A stretch of 64,000 nt of DNA from Marinobacter sp. 2_MG-2023 (GTDB lineage Bacteria > Pseudomonadota > Gammaproteobacteria > Pseudomonadales > Oleiphilaceae). Made by a program: the position numbers and the translations under genes. The notes beneath the pieces were generated by a model. The model did no database searches and was not told the origin of the DNA. It was given only the letters and a program-made list of their open reading frames with translations. Position 1 is the first letter of the stretch, and every line of letters starts with the position of its first letter. The stretch lies in the NCBI RefSeq assembly GCF_030546935.1, contig NZ_JAUOPH010000001.1, positions 372,001-436,000 on the forward strand, in the 5' to 3' direction. Below, piece by piece: positions 22,260 to 30,647 of the stretch.

Positions 22260-22814
22260 ATGCGTAATCCAGCCAAAGCGATCCTTGTTGCTCTCCTGAT
22301 CGCTATTCCAGCACCGTTGGTACTTGCTCTGCTGCTCTCGTTTACTCCTGAGCCACTCCGCCTGATCGCCGTGGGCGAATTTGTAGAGGCCCTGGGCAGC
22401 ACTCGCGGCATAGCCGCATACATCATCACTTTCATCGTATTCGGCATTGCAGGCTTTCTGGCCGTTACATTTTCCGCCAAGCAACAAACGGCCCGTAGCA
22501 CATCTCAGCGCGGGAGCTCACCGTCACGGAGCCAGAGCTCCAATCAAAGCTCCGGCCAAAACTACATCGACGAAGATGACGGCTACGACGACAACAGCCC
22601 GGAAGGCGACGAGGAAGGCACTGTTAAGTGGTTCAACGTTAAAAAGGGCTTCGGCTTTATTGTTCGGGAAAGTGGAGACGAAGTCTTTGTACACTTCCGC
22701 GCCATTCGTGGAAGTGGTCGTCGGGTACTACGCCAAGGCCAACTGGTTCGTTTCAGTGTGGTTGATGCGGATAAAGGCTTGCAAGCAGATAACGTTTCTA
22801 TTCTGAGCGAATAA
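22260..22814 (+). CDS. Membrane-anchored cold-shock-domain protein
   Basis: The 184-residue protein combines two hydrophobic helices (about residues 7-29 and 49-70), a low-complexity Ser/Gln and then Asp/Glu linker (about 75-118), and a C-terminal cold-shock domain (about 119-183). The domain keeps both RNA-binding motifs, KGFGFI and VFVHF, after EGTVKWF. Soluble CspA-like proteins lack the membrane part, so this one would hold a nucleic-acid-binding domain at the inner membrane. GGAGA lies 11 bases before the ATG. Its RNA or DNA target is unknown. Confidence 0.88.
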   Translation: MRNPAKAILVALLIAIPAPLVLALLLSFTPEPLRLIAVGEFVEALGSTRGIAAYIITFIVFGIAGFLAVTFSAKQQTARSTSQRGSSPSRSQSSNQSSGQNYIDEDDGYDDNSPEGDEEGTVKWFNVKKGFGFIVRESGDEVFVHFRAIRGSGRRVLRQGQLVRFSVVDADKGLQADNVSILSE

Positions 22815-22830
22815 AACGTCGATTGATGTA

Positions 22831-22871
22831 AAAAAGGCAGCCCTCTCGTTAAACAAGGGGCTGCCTTTTTT
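22831..22871. terminator. Bidirectional terminator
   Basis: The stem AAAAAGGCAGCCC (22831-22843) pairs with GGGCTGCCTTTTT (about 22858-22870), with a 14-base loop. It has T-runs in both directions and sits between the convergent cold-shock-domain gene and the 129-residue gene at 22900. Confidence 0.85.
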
Positions 22872-22899
22872 CGTTCGTGGCTGGTCAATTCCCAGCTAT

Positions 22900-23289
22900 T
22901 CAATTCCAGACTACGAGTTGTTCGCCCCGAGCATCCAGTCGCCACCATTTCTCATCTTCCGCAGGCTCGCCCTCTTTCCATTCTCCGGGGCTGCAGCGCA
23001 CCTCCGTATCAAGAGTTCTCCAGGCACTGCGCGCGCACTCCAGATCACTGTTCCAGGGCAGCTGTGTGCCTTCAATAATCAGTGAGGTATACCGCTTACC
23101 AAATGCTTGCGGATACAGCGTTATTTTCAAGGGGGCGTCGTCGAAAGAAGCAGAGCCTTTGACGACGGATGAAACATCGCTGTCATCAAGAACTAACTGA
23201 TCAACGTGACTTTCCAGCCAGCGGCACACCATGCCCGCTTCCAGGTCACGAATGTAGATTTCCAGGTCCTGCACTCGCAGATTCTCCAT
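22900..23289 (-). CDS. Hypothetical protein, partner of ClpN/AAA gene
   Basis: I do not recognise this 129-residue protein. The start chosen (MENLRVQDLEIYIRDLEAGM) lies 44 bases inside the end of the upstream ATPase gene in another frame; the frame stays open further upstream, but only as a shadow of that gene. A later ATG at 23232, with GGAAG before it, is a real alternative. The product is acidic, predicted soluble, with a beta-rich middle (PLKITLYPQAF, TSLIIEG) and a Trp-rich end (KWWRLDARGEQLVVWN). No signal peptide or membrane segment is seen. It probably works with the ATPase. Confidence 0.7.
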   Translation of the reverse strand: MENLRVQDLEIYIRDLEAGMVCRWLESHVDQLVLDDSDVSSVVKGSASFDDAPLKITLYPQAFGKRYTSLIIEGTQLPWNSDLECARSAWRTLDTEVRCSPGEWKEGEPAEDEKWWRLDARGEQLVVWN

Positions 23290-24664
23290 ACTGATGATCA
23301 CAATGCAGCACATAGTGAACCGGCCCGCGTCGCGCTGCAACCCAACGCTCCAGTTCCTGGCGCATGTCATCCAGGGTAAGACAGCGCAGCGTACCCGCAG
23401 CTTTGCGTTCATGCCATGCCACTTCAGTGGCAGCATGTAGCAGACTTACCTCTGTAAGTGAGGCTTCTATCTCGCTCACAGACTCCTGCCGTGCCATGGC
23501 GACCAGACTTTCACGCCGAAGAGTATGCGCCTGACCGGAAAGCGCTACCGAACTGGCAGAGCCGCGCCGTGCAAAAAGGTCGAGCCGTGCCGCTGCGCGC
23601 TCGACCCACTGCAACATTCCGCCCGGCGAACTGACGCAGCGACTGCGCCGGGAAGATGCAAACTGGGTGACCGGATCCGGTAGCTGAATGTTCCAGCGAC
23701 GTTCAATAGCTGCCTGGTGGGCGACCAGAATAGCCTTACGCTGCCCAACACTCGAAAGCGGCATATCGAACGTTTCCAGCGTGCGGCCCAGGCGCTGCTC
23801 CAACAAACTGCAACATTCATCGCTGCCTGAGGCATCAGGCCCCAGAAGCACCACCGGCCCCTTCCAGCGTAGAACCAGTTCCGATGCAAGGCCGCAAGGG
23901 AGGCTCATCAGGGACAACAAGTCCGCAGGTGTCACGTTATCAAGGACAAGAGCAGGCCAGGAGCTCCCGGCAGCCCTTGGAATCACTGCGAGATCACTGT
24001 CCATCAGCTCAGCTTCACGGCGTAAATCTATTTCGATATAAGGTTGCGCCAGTGACGACAGCAGCGAGCTCAGCCATGAGGACTTGCCGGCGCCCCGCCC
24101 CCCTCTGACCCACACCAGCGCGTGTGGCGTTGCGGCAAGTGTTACAGCCACGTCTTCCGCCAGTTCAATCCACTCCGGATCGGTAATCACAACTGGCGCG
24201 TCGTCATGCTCTTCAATACCAGATTGCTCGGTATTTGCGTCGATGTGGGCAGCACCCGGGTCAGGCCAGCGTGAAACCAGTTCAAGCACCGCAACATAAG
24301 CTTTTCCCTGCAAACGCTCCGCATTTCGCGCAAGCACTTCCAGAAGTTGCGGCCAGTCCAACCAGGCAGGCGTGCCAAAAGCTTCGCGCGCCGTCGCCAG
24401 CCAGTAGATCAACTGGGAGGAAAGCAGATCTTCACCGCCCACCTCAGTCACAATGGGTTGCTCGCACTGGATCGTCCGGATCAGCTCATCCATATCCACG
24501 CCGGAGCCTCGCAGAAAGCCAGTTATGCAGGGGCTGCACTCCAGTAGTGCTAGCAGGAAATCTTCAACCGTGATCACTGCTCCACCGCGGCGATCAACAT
24601 CATCACGGGCGCTCAGTAACGCAGCCTGGCATTGAGGTGTGAGGCATCCTTGCCAATCTTCCAT
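23246..24664 (-). CDS. Clp N-domain protein with one AAA-like P-loop module
   Basis: The 472-residue protein starts with a double Clp repeat domain (about residues 8-135: LTPQCQAALLSARDDVD; LSSQLIYWLATAREAFG) as in ClpA, ClpB and ClpV. A P-loop follows, GGRGAGKS (188-195), with a Walker B-like ALVLDN (238-243) in which the usual second acid is Asn. The region around 300-365 resembles the lid of ClpV D1. Only one AAA module is present and no pore-loop aromatic motif is obvious, so it is not a full disaggregase. It resembles T6SS ClpV but no ClpV-associated genes adjoin it. Function unknown; a degraded or specialised Clp-like adaptor is possible. Confidence 0.75.
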   Translation of the reverse strand: MEDWQGCLTPQCQAALLSARDDVDRRGGAVITVEDFLLALLECSPCITGFLRGSGVDMDELIRTIQCEQPIVTEVGGEDLLSSQLIYWLATAREAFGTPAWLDWPQLLEVLARNAERLQGKAYVAVLELVSRWPDPGAAHIDANTEQSGIEEHDDAPVVITDPEWIELAEDVAVTLAATPHALVWVRGGRGAGKSSWLSSLLSSLAQPYIEIDLRREAELMDSDLAVIPRAAGSSWPALVLDNVTPADLLSLMSLPCGLASELVLRWKGPVVLLGPDASGSDECCSLLEQRLGRTLETFDMPLSSVGQRKAILVAHQAAIERRWNIQLPDPVTQFASSRRSRCVSSPGGMLQWVERAAARLDLFARRGSASSVALSGQAHTLRRESLVAMARQESVSEIEASLTEVSLLHAATEVAWHERKAAGTLRCLTLDDMRQELERWVAARRGPVHYVLHCDHQYGESASAGPGNLHS

Positions 24665-24794
24665 AAAACGTTTCCCTGTTTAATCGCATCATCCTGATGC
24701 TATAAGATTTATTCTGATGAAGTTTGCTTTAAAGACTTGGTGATTTCTGAATGATTCCCGAATTCTTCAGCGCGTTCAAACTGAATAGCCGCTT

Positions 24795-25235
24795 TTACCA
24801 GCTTCCCGTATTTTCCATACTGGCCCAAGGTTCTCTGGAGGCCAGCGCTTCGCCTTTCTGCAACAATTCAATCGATACATTATCGGGACTGCGAACGAAC
24901 GCCATGTGACCATCCCGAGGCGGCCTGTTAATGGTTACGCCATTTGCCTGCAGAGTCTCGCACAAAGCATAGATGTCATCCACGCGGTAAGCCAGATGAC
25001 CAAAGTTACGACCTTCGGAGTATTCTTCCGGGTCCCAGTTATAGGTTAACTCAAGCATTGGTGCCTTGTTTTCACGAGCACAGGATTCATCTTCCGGCGC
25101 CGCTAGAAACACCAGCGTGAAGCGGCCCTTCTCACTGCTTTTTCGGTCGATCTCAACCATACCGAGTAGATCGCAGAAAAAATGCAAGGTTTGATCAAGA
25201 TTACTTACACGGATCATTGTATGTAGGTATTGCAT
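24795..25235 (-). CDS. gloA: Lactoylglutathione lyase (glyoxalase I)
   Basis: This VOC-fold enzyme converts the methylglyoxal-glutathione hemithioacetal into S-lactoylglutathione. In the 146-residue product the four metal ligands of the family are visible: H5, E62 (LELTYNWD), H80 (GRNFGHLAYRVDD) and E123 (VSIELLQKG). The length fits the nickel-dependent bacterial class. It is divergent from the DUF1853 gene, with 55 bases between the starts. The about 130 bases upstream of the neighbouring ATPase gene hold nothing I can assign. Confidence 0.92.
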   Translation of the reverse strand: MQYLHTMIRVSNLDQTLHFFCDLLGMVEIDRKSSEKGRFTLVFLAAPEDESCARENKAPMLELTYNWDPEEYSEGRNFGHLAYRVDDIYALCETLQANGVTINRPPRDGHMAFVRSPDNVSIELLQKGEALASREPWASMENTGSW

Positions 25236-25290
25236 ATTTTCTCCTGTCAGCTCGACTTTATTAAGTAACAGTTTACGGTACTCTGGGGGA

Positions 25291-26187
25291 ATGAATGCAA
25301 ACCTTGCCTCTGAGCTGATTAATTCTTACCACACACCAGCGATACGACACCTTGCGTGGTTGTGCCAGGCGCCGCAGTTGATGCACTCCCCAATCACCTT
25401 TGTGCCTGCCCGGTATCTGCCAGCAGACTACGCCGCCATCCTAAAAGCCTGGGACCGGAACATCGAGCCTGCTCCGGCGTTGCTCAGTGAACCACCACAA
25501 CGCCGCCTGGGCTTCTACTTCGAGCGACTCTATCAGGTTTTACTGGAAGACCTGATTGGCTGGCCCATTCTGCTGAAAAACCAGCAGATTCAGTCAAGCG
25601 GGCGCACCATCGGCGAACTGGATTTTGTGGTGCACAACGTGAAAGACAATCGCGTCGAGCACCACGAAATCGCAATCAAATTCTATCTCGGTGTTTCAGA
25701 GCTCGACGGCTCCACGCTCTGGTACGGCCCAAATGCCCAAGACCGGCTGGATTTGAAAACAACCAACCTGCTCGAAAAGCAGAGCCGCCGAACGGAACTA
25801 CCCGAAACAATCGCACTGCTTTCGGAATCCCATATAACCGGCCCGTTAACAGCGCGAATTTTCATGCCCGGGTATCTGTTCTATCCCGACGACCAACCCG
25901 CGATAACGCCTGAGTATGTTCCGGCGGATCACCTGCGTGGGCGCTGGATGTATGCCCATGACGCGAGGGCGAAAGACACCTCACAATGGGTTGTACTCAA
26001 CAAACCGCACTGGATTGGCAACTGGTTCCAGACAGAGCCACCGGATACTGAACACACTCAGGAAGCCCTGGAGCGTGTCGAGAATAAATCTGTCCCGCAA
26101 CTGTTTGCTGTGATGCGGCAAGACCAACAAACGGAGCACTGGCTTGAGACAGACCGGGTGTTCGTGGTGCCGGGAACCTGGCCGTGA
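25291..26187 (+). CDS. DUF1853 family protein
   Basis: The 298-residue protein matches the DUF1853 family pattern, with LGFYFERLYQVLLEDLIGW and then GELDFVVHN and HHEIAIKFYLGV. The E-L-D-F ... E-I-A-I-K-F order looks like a PD-(D/E)xK nuclease core, here G-ELDF and EIAIKF, which would give a metal-dependent nuclease fold; this is my reading of the motif, not an established activity. No signal peptide or membrane segment is present. It is convergent with the T6SS module, 36 bases away. Confidence 0.85.
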   Translation: MNANLASELINSYHTPAIRHLAWLCQAPQLMHSPITFVPARYLPADYAAILKAWDRNIEPAPALLSEPPQRRLGFYFERLYQVLLEDLIGWPILLKNQQIQSSGRTIGELDFVVHNVKDNRVEHHEIAIKFYLGVSELDGSTLWYGPNAQDRLDLKTTNLLEKQSRRTELPETIALLSESHITGPLTARIFMPGYLFYPDDQPAITPEYVPADHLRGRWMYAHDARAKDTSQWVVLNKPHWIGNWFQTEPPDTEHTQEALERVENKSVPQLFAVMRQDQQTEHWLETDRVFVVPGTWP

Positions 26188-26223
26188 GTTCTCTCATTTG
26201 GGACTTAAAGCCAGCAGGTATAT

Positions 26224-27291
26224 TCAAATAGGCCAGGCTTCCGCCGGACGCTGTTTTCGATATTCCTCCATGGAAATTTTGCCAAGCTGCGGTGTCAGCC
26301 TGCAGCTACGTTTCCCCCAGGGGTACTCCGTTTGCCGCTTCAGCCATTCAGCCCCATCGCCTTGCATCCAGGCTTCCAGATTCAGGTCGCGCCAAAACCG
26401 GGGATTTCGTCCCGTGCGCTGATCATGCTCCACGGTTACCGGATCAAGGTGACGGAAGGGTTCTAGCCTTGGCACATCAGGCAAAGGCTGGGACACATCC
26501 ATGTAGCGTTGGAGCATGTCCCAAAGCGCCATCACTTCTTCTTTCGACGGCTCTACACGGCTCAAGGACGTTTGACTGAATTGCTTACCGGTGTAGCGAT
26601 GCACGAACATCAGGCGATAAAAGATACCACCCGCTTCGATCACGCGTTCCACATAGGCATCGAACTCTTCAAAGGGGGCCGTCAGTTTCTTGCCCCCCGA
26701 TACAGCGAAACTCACTTCGCCGGTCTCGCGACTGAAAAAGCTTTCGCCTGCATCCAGACCTCGATCCAGAAGCTTGGCAAGGAATTTGTCGAAAGGCCTG
26801 AGTAGTAGAGCAAAGGCGCCCATGATCCAGGGCATGGTTTTTATGAGAATATAAAAAGACGCGGCTATCCAGCCAAAACCCACAAGAAGAAACCAAAGAA
26901 CTTTAAGGAGGCGAGGCATTTCAACAAGATCAGCCAAATACAATGTTGAAACTCCTCCCCCGACCAAAACCAATCCGCCCCAGGTGTAGGGAATTAACAA
27001 TAGTAAAGCTGATAGTCCTATGAATGCCTTTCCATTAAGGAAGCGAATCTTGCGTTGATCCCACCACCAATCACCGGAGCTAAAGGCTTCTGGTTCGCTC
27101 TGTTCCTGACGTTGGACGTCATCTACATCCTCGCACACTCGGTAATAGGGGGCGATACCTACGTAGTCACCAACGGGTTGAAGATCCTGCCCCAGCTTTG
27201 TTCTGCTTTTTACCGGCTCCGGAAGGTTCGATATCTGTCTCCCGTGAAACCCACCCTTTCCGTGATTGATATTCTTATCATTTTCGCTCAC
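26224..27291 (-). CDS. Membrane protein downstream of T6SS effector; candidate immunity protein
   Basis: The 355-residue protein has a polar N-terminal part (1-85), hydrophobic segments at about 88-120, 129-150 and 153-166, and a soluble C-terminal domain (about 170-355) with FAVSGGKKLTAPFEEFDAY and Trp-rich stretches. The start is GTG at 27291: it overlaps the effector stop as GTGA, with AGAGGT eight bases before it. A TTG further up is unlikely. Immunity proteins of VasX-type pore formers are membrane proteins encoded right after the toxin, so this role is inferred from place and topology. It could instead be an accessory factor for effector loading. Confidence 0.72.
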   Translation of the reverse strand: MSENDKNINHGKGGFHGRQISNLPEPVKSRTKLGQDLQPVGDYVGIAPYYRVCEDVDDVQRQEQSEPEAFSSGDWWWDQRKIRFLNGKAFIGLSALLLLIPYTWGGLVLVGGGVSTLYLADLVEMPRLLKVLWFLLVGFGWIAASFYILIKTMPWIMGAFALLLRPFDKFLAKLLDRGLDAGESFFSRETGEVSFAVSGGKKLTAPFEEFDAYVERVIEAGGIFYRLMFVHRYTGKQFSQTSLSRVEPSKEEVMALWDMLQRYMDVSQPLPDVPRLEPFRHLDPVTVEHDQRTGRNPRFWRDLNLEAWMQGDGAEWLKRQTEYPWGKRSCRLTPQLGKISMEEYRKQRPAEAWPI

Positions 27292-30200
27292 AAAGTGACC
27301 TCTTTCACGAGCCAATAAGGAACGGAAACATTTTTGAATGGATTGAATTGCTGAAACATCTTATCTGGCAATTCCTCATGACGTGTTGCATCAAACGGCT
27401 CGTAATCATCAAGTACCGGCATGGGAAACCTGAAGTCTCCGATCTCACTCTGGATACGTGCCTGCAAGACAACCCTCAAACTAATGGAGCGTTGTTCCCG
27501 ACGACCAAATGCCTGGGTTTCACCACCAACAAGATCCCGTTCTATCAGAAAATGCACTGCATGATCTTCCGGCAGGGCAACCCACGTTGTTATCTTTTTC
27601 AACGCCGCTTTGCGGGTTATATTAACCTCATCGACTCTGCCAACAGACGTTTCAATCGTACTATAAGTGTACTCAAGCTCTTGAACTCCCAATCTCAAGC
27701 CTGATTTGTCACCTTTGGCGCTGCTTTCTTTCTGGCTCTTCTGACCAAGTTTAAAACGACTGATCAGAGGGGAAGTCACCGTCACTCGGTAGTCGTTTGC
27801 GGATGGGTCGTGATCGGAAAACATTGCCCTTTCAGCATCACTCAAGTCACCGTAACGCTTAGCGGATACAGATATCGGTGAAAACAGGCTAAGCAACTGC
27901 GGATAGTAAACCGCATCGTCGTTTGGCAGCCCATCGTGGCTTGGACCACGACCCAAGGGCCCTTGTTTCAGCACCCTTTCCATTTCACTGTCGGTGGCAA
28001 TGGCTGCGAACACACTGCCTCCAACCACGAGCCCGAGTCCCAACAAAGCCCAACCCCAGCCGGGTAGCGCCAGCAGCCCGCTCATCAACTTCGAAACCAC
28101 AAAAATGCTGCCCCCGGCCACTGCCAAGCCATGCCCAAAGGCAGCATCCAAATCTCCACGGCTAATGCTATTACGGTAATCCCAGGCACTAACGCCGACC
28201 ATCACGCCACCCGCAAAGAAATTGACCAGCGCCATAGAACGTACAATGGTACTCGCACCAATATGCGTAAGTCGTTTGTGGATAAACTGCCCGACTATTG
28301 GCAGGGATTTCATCTCGAAGAGTGGCCTGAGTATCACCTTTGAAACCAGCTTGTTATCGGCTGGGGAGCTAACAACATGTAGTTTCATCAGCGCTGCCGA
28401 TATATCGAGAAATGCTCCTATAGACTTCGTAAATGAGAGACCTTTGTTTCCAGCTCTTTTACCTCCCAAAACCCAAAGCTCTGACAATAGATTATAAGCC
28501 GCCAACCCCACCAAAACCCGAGACAATCCCGGCCCATCAGCAATGGCCTTCGCCTTATTCGCCCAATCAAATTTGAATGCACTGAATTTAAGCGCCTCAG
28601 GGTGATCGACGGGCAACACAAATACCCAAGTATGAGCTGCAGCCTTCACAGCGGCTTCGCCGATCTCATCAACCAGTCGCGCCGGACTGGTAGACGCCAC
28701 CGTTTGGCCTGCCGCGTTTGCCCTATCCGCGAACAAATAGTCATTGCGCCTTGTTAGCGCTTCGCTTTGGAGGTCTGCATCGGTCAAGCCAAAAGAGAGC
28801 CCTTTCCCATGCAGACCCACGATACTGTATCGGTTGAGATCTACGGACCCTCGGCGCATTACTCGCAATTCGCCACCCAGGTTGGGGTCTGCTATATCGG
28901 CCACTTCTGCTACAGACGTAAAAACTCGATCCAGCTTTATAGCTGTCAGGTCACCACTTTCACGCAACTGCTCGGCAGCTTTCAGAACAGCGCCACTCCA
29001 CCCTCCCAGCGCAGTTTGAATCATTCCTCCAACGGTTCCCGCTGCACTGCTGGGGACTGGTGACCCGTTATTGCCATTGGCGATGGAATCGCTGTCGTCC
29101 TGTTGCAGTTGCTGTGCCAAAGCACCGATGGAAGAAAGGCCTACTTCATTCAGGTGTTCTTCCGTGAGGGTATCTTGCGTCCGGGCCAATTCCTTTAATT
29201 GAGTCAGCATGGAGGAGAGTTCATTGTTTACGCTTGCGCCTCCTGCCAAAGCCTCTATAAGAAGACTCTTGTCCAAACCCAGCTTTAGCAATCGTGGCAC
29301 GATGGTTGGCGATTCCAGACCATTGGCAACGAGCACCCCGGGTATTTGCTGAGCCAGGTCGAGCAGCGTCGAATGAAGAGAAAAAGCTTCACAAGGCCCA
29401 AGGCCCTTCTGATGGAGGTAATCTCCCCAGGTCACATCAAGCTCGCTGCTATCGAGCAATGTTTCCAGCGCTTGCATGTGGACCGTCATTTTTTCAAGCA
29501 CCGCCCGGCGCTCGGAGTGCTCCAGAATTTTGTGGAGTTTCTCCTGATCCACGGCCGCTCGCAGCGCTCTAATGTCGTAACTGGCTGTCGTTTTTTTTGG
29601 GTCAAACAAAGCCTGACGTATCAACATGGCCGAATGAATCAAAGGCTTGTCTTTTATCGATACATCAATGGCATCAAGATAATGCAAAGCCAACTGTAAC
29701 TGAGCTAAAGAATGTCGCAGTTTGAACAGCGGATCCGGCAAAGCAACACAGGCCAGCCCTCGTTGTCCTCTCAGTCCAGCCAATCGGTCTTCTTCGGGAT
29801 CACAACGGATGTCGAGCTCAACAGGTTCTTCATCCGCTTCTTGCACCTCCCGTAGCCGGGCTGTTAGCTTTGCGCAGAGCTCTGCGTCAGATGGCTTTTC
29901 GAAAGTAGGGATGAAATCCCTGGGGTTCTCCAGCATCAGCTCAACACCCAGATCCCGTGTGCGGAGTTCTGGTACATCTTCCACCCTGGATGCCGGAAAT
30001 CCGGTCTGGAATCTAAGGCCTTCCACGGTAGTCACGGCCCAGGCGTGCCCTATGCCTGTCGTGCGGGTATTTCTGGCCTTTTCGTCTGCTTCCAGCTTCT
30101 GAATATATCCCCAATCCCACTGCACTTCGCTGTAAGCCATGCGGATATCATGCATTACCGCTTGCCCCTGTAGAAAAACCGGAACAAGCACATCATCAAG

Positions 30201-30647
30201 CCATTCACCTTCCGCTGGCCTTACTATCCGCAACTGGCTTTCCGGGGTATCTACAGCTTTCCGAACGGTAGCCAGATCCACATCACTCACCTTCGAATCA
30301 GCCCCGATCTCCAGTTCACGCCAAAGCCTGTTCCGGCGATAGATATACAAATAACCCGGCCGAAGCATTGCTACGCCCTTGCCCTGAAAAACCGGGGCAC
30401 CACCGGTGGAGACGGGCAATGCGCTTTCAGTTTCCGCCAAAGGTTTAATTCTTATCAGAGTATTCTCCTGGTGCTCATCCTGTTCAATATTTGATCGGGC
30501 ACTTTTCAGGAGAGGGATAGTGATCTGCCCACCCTCACGCTTGTTTACCGTGAGAACCAGATCGTGAGGATTGCTGTCATCGTATTCTGCTTTGCGCCGA
30601 ATTGAGCGATCTTTGGGCTCGTCTGCAAAAGTTACGGAATCCGTCAT
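27288..30647 (-). CDS. T6SS MIX-type effector, VasX-like putative pore former
   Basis: The 1119-residue product starts four bases inside vgrG (ATGA). Its N-terminal region carries LRPGYLYIY (residues 95-103), which fits the hRxGhhYhh hallmark of MIX effectors, followed by RRNRLWREL as in VasX-type N-terminal regions. A long helical central part (about 270-560) follows. The C-terminal third has hydrophobic helices near 804-820 and 838-882 (with LALPGWGWALLGLGLVVGG), then a soluble tail. No enzyme motif is visible. By analogy with VasX the C-terminus would insert into the membrane of a target cell; this is inferred. Confidence 0.8.
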   Translation of the reverse strand: MTDSVTFADEPKDRSIRRKAEYDDSNPHDLVLTVNKREGGQITIPLLKSARSNIEQDEHQENTLIRIKPLAETESALPVSTGGAPVFQGKGVAMLRPGYLYIYRRNRLWRELEIGADSKVSDVDLATVRKAVDTPESQLRIVRPAEGEWLDDVLVPVFLQGQAVMHDIRMAYSEVQWDWGYIQKLEADEKARNTRTTGIGHAWAVTTVEGLRFQTGFPASRVEDVPELRTRDLGVELMLENPRDFIPTFEKPSDAELCAKLTARLREVQEADEEPVELDIRCDPEEDRLAGLRGQRGLACVALPDPLFKLRHSLAQLQLALHYLDAIDVSIKDKPLIHSAMLIRQALFDPKKTTASYDIRALRAAVDQEKLHKILEHSERRAVLEKMTVHMQALETLLDSSELDVTWGDYLHQKGLGPCEAFSLHSTLLDLAQQIPGVLVANGLESPTIVPRLLKLGLDKSLLIEALAGGASVNNELSSMLTQLKELARTQDTLTEEHLNEVGLSSIGALAQQLQQDDSDSIANGNNGSPVPSSAAGTVGGMIQTALGGWSGAVLKAAEQLRESGDLTAIKLDRVFTSVAEVADIADPNLGGELRVMRRGSVDLNRYSIVGLHGKGLSFGLTDADLQSEALTRRNDYLFADRANAAGQTVASTSPARLVDEIGEAAVKAAAHTWVFVLPVDHPEALKFSAFKFDWANKAKAIADGPGLSRVLVGLAAYNLLSELWVLGGKRAGNKGLSFTKSIGAFLDISAALMKLHVVSSPADNKLVSKVILRPLFEMKSLPIVGQFIHKRLTHIGASTIVRSMALVNFFAGGVMVGVSAWDYRNSISRGDLDAAFGHGLAVAGGSIFVVSKLMSGLLALPGWGWALLGLGLVVGGSVFAAIATDSEMERVLKQGPLGRGPSHDGLPNDDAVYYPQLLSLFSPISVSAKRYGDLSDAERAMFSDHDPSANDYRVTVTSPLISRFKLGQKSQKESSAKGDKSGLRLGVQELEYTYSTIETSVGRVDEVNITRKAALKKITTWVALPEDHAVHFLIERDLVGGETQAFGRREQRSISLRVVLQARIQSEIGDFRFPMPVLDDYEPFDATRHEELPDKMFQQFNPFKNVSVPYWLVKEVTL

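Noticed and set aside
23290..23436. N-terminal extension of the 129-residue gene
   Set aside because: These residues would be coded inside the ATPase gene in another frame and look like random composition, rich in Cys, Trp and Arg.
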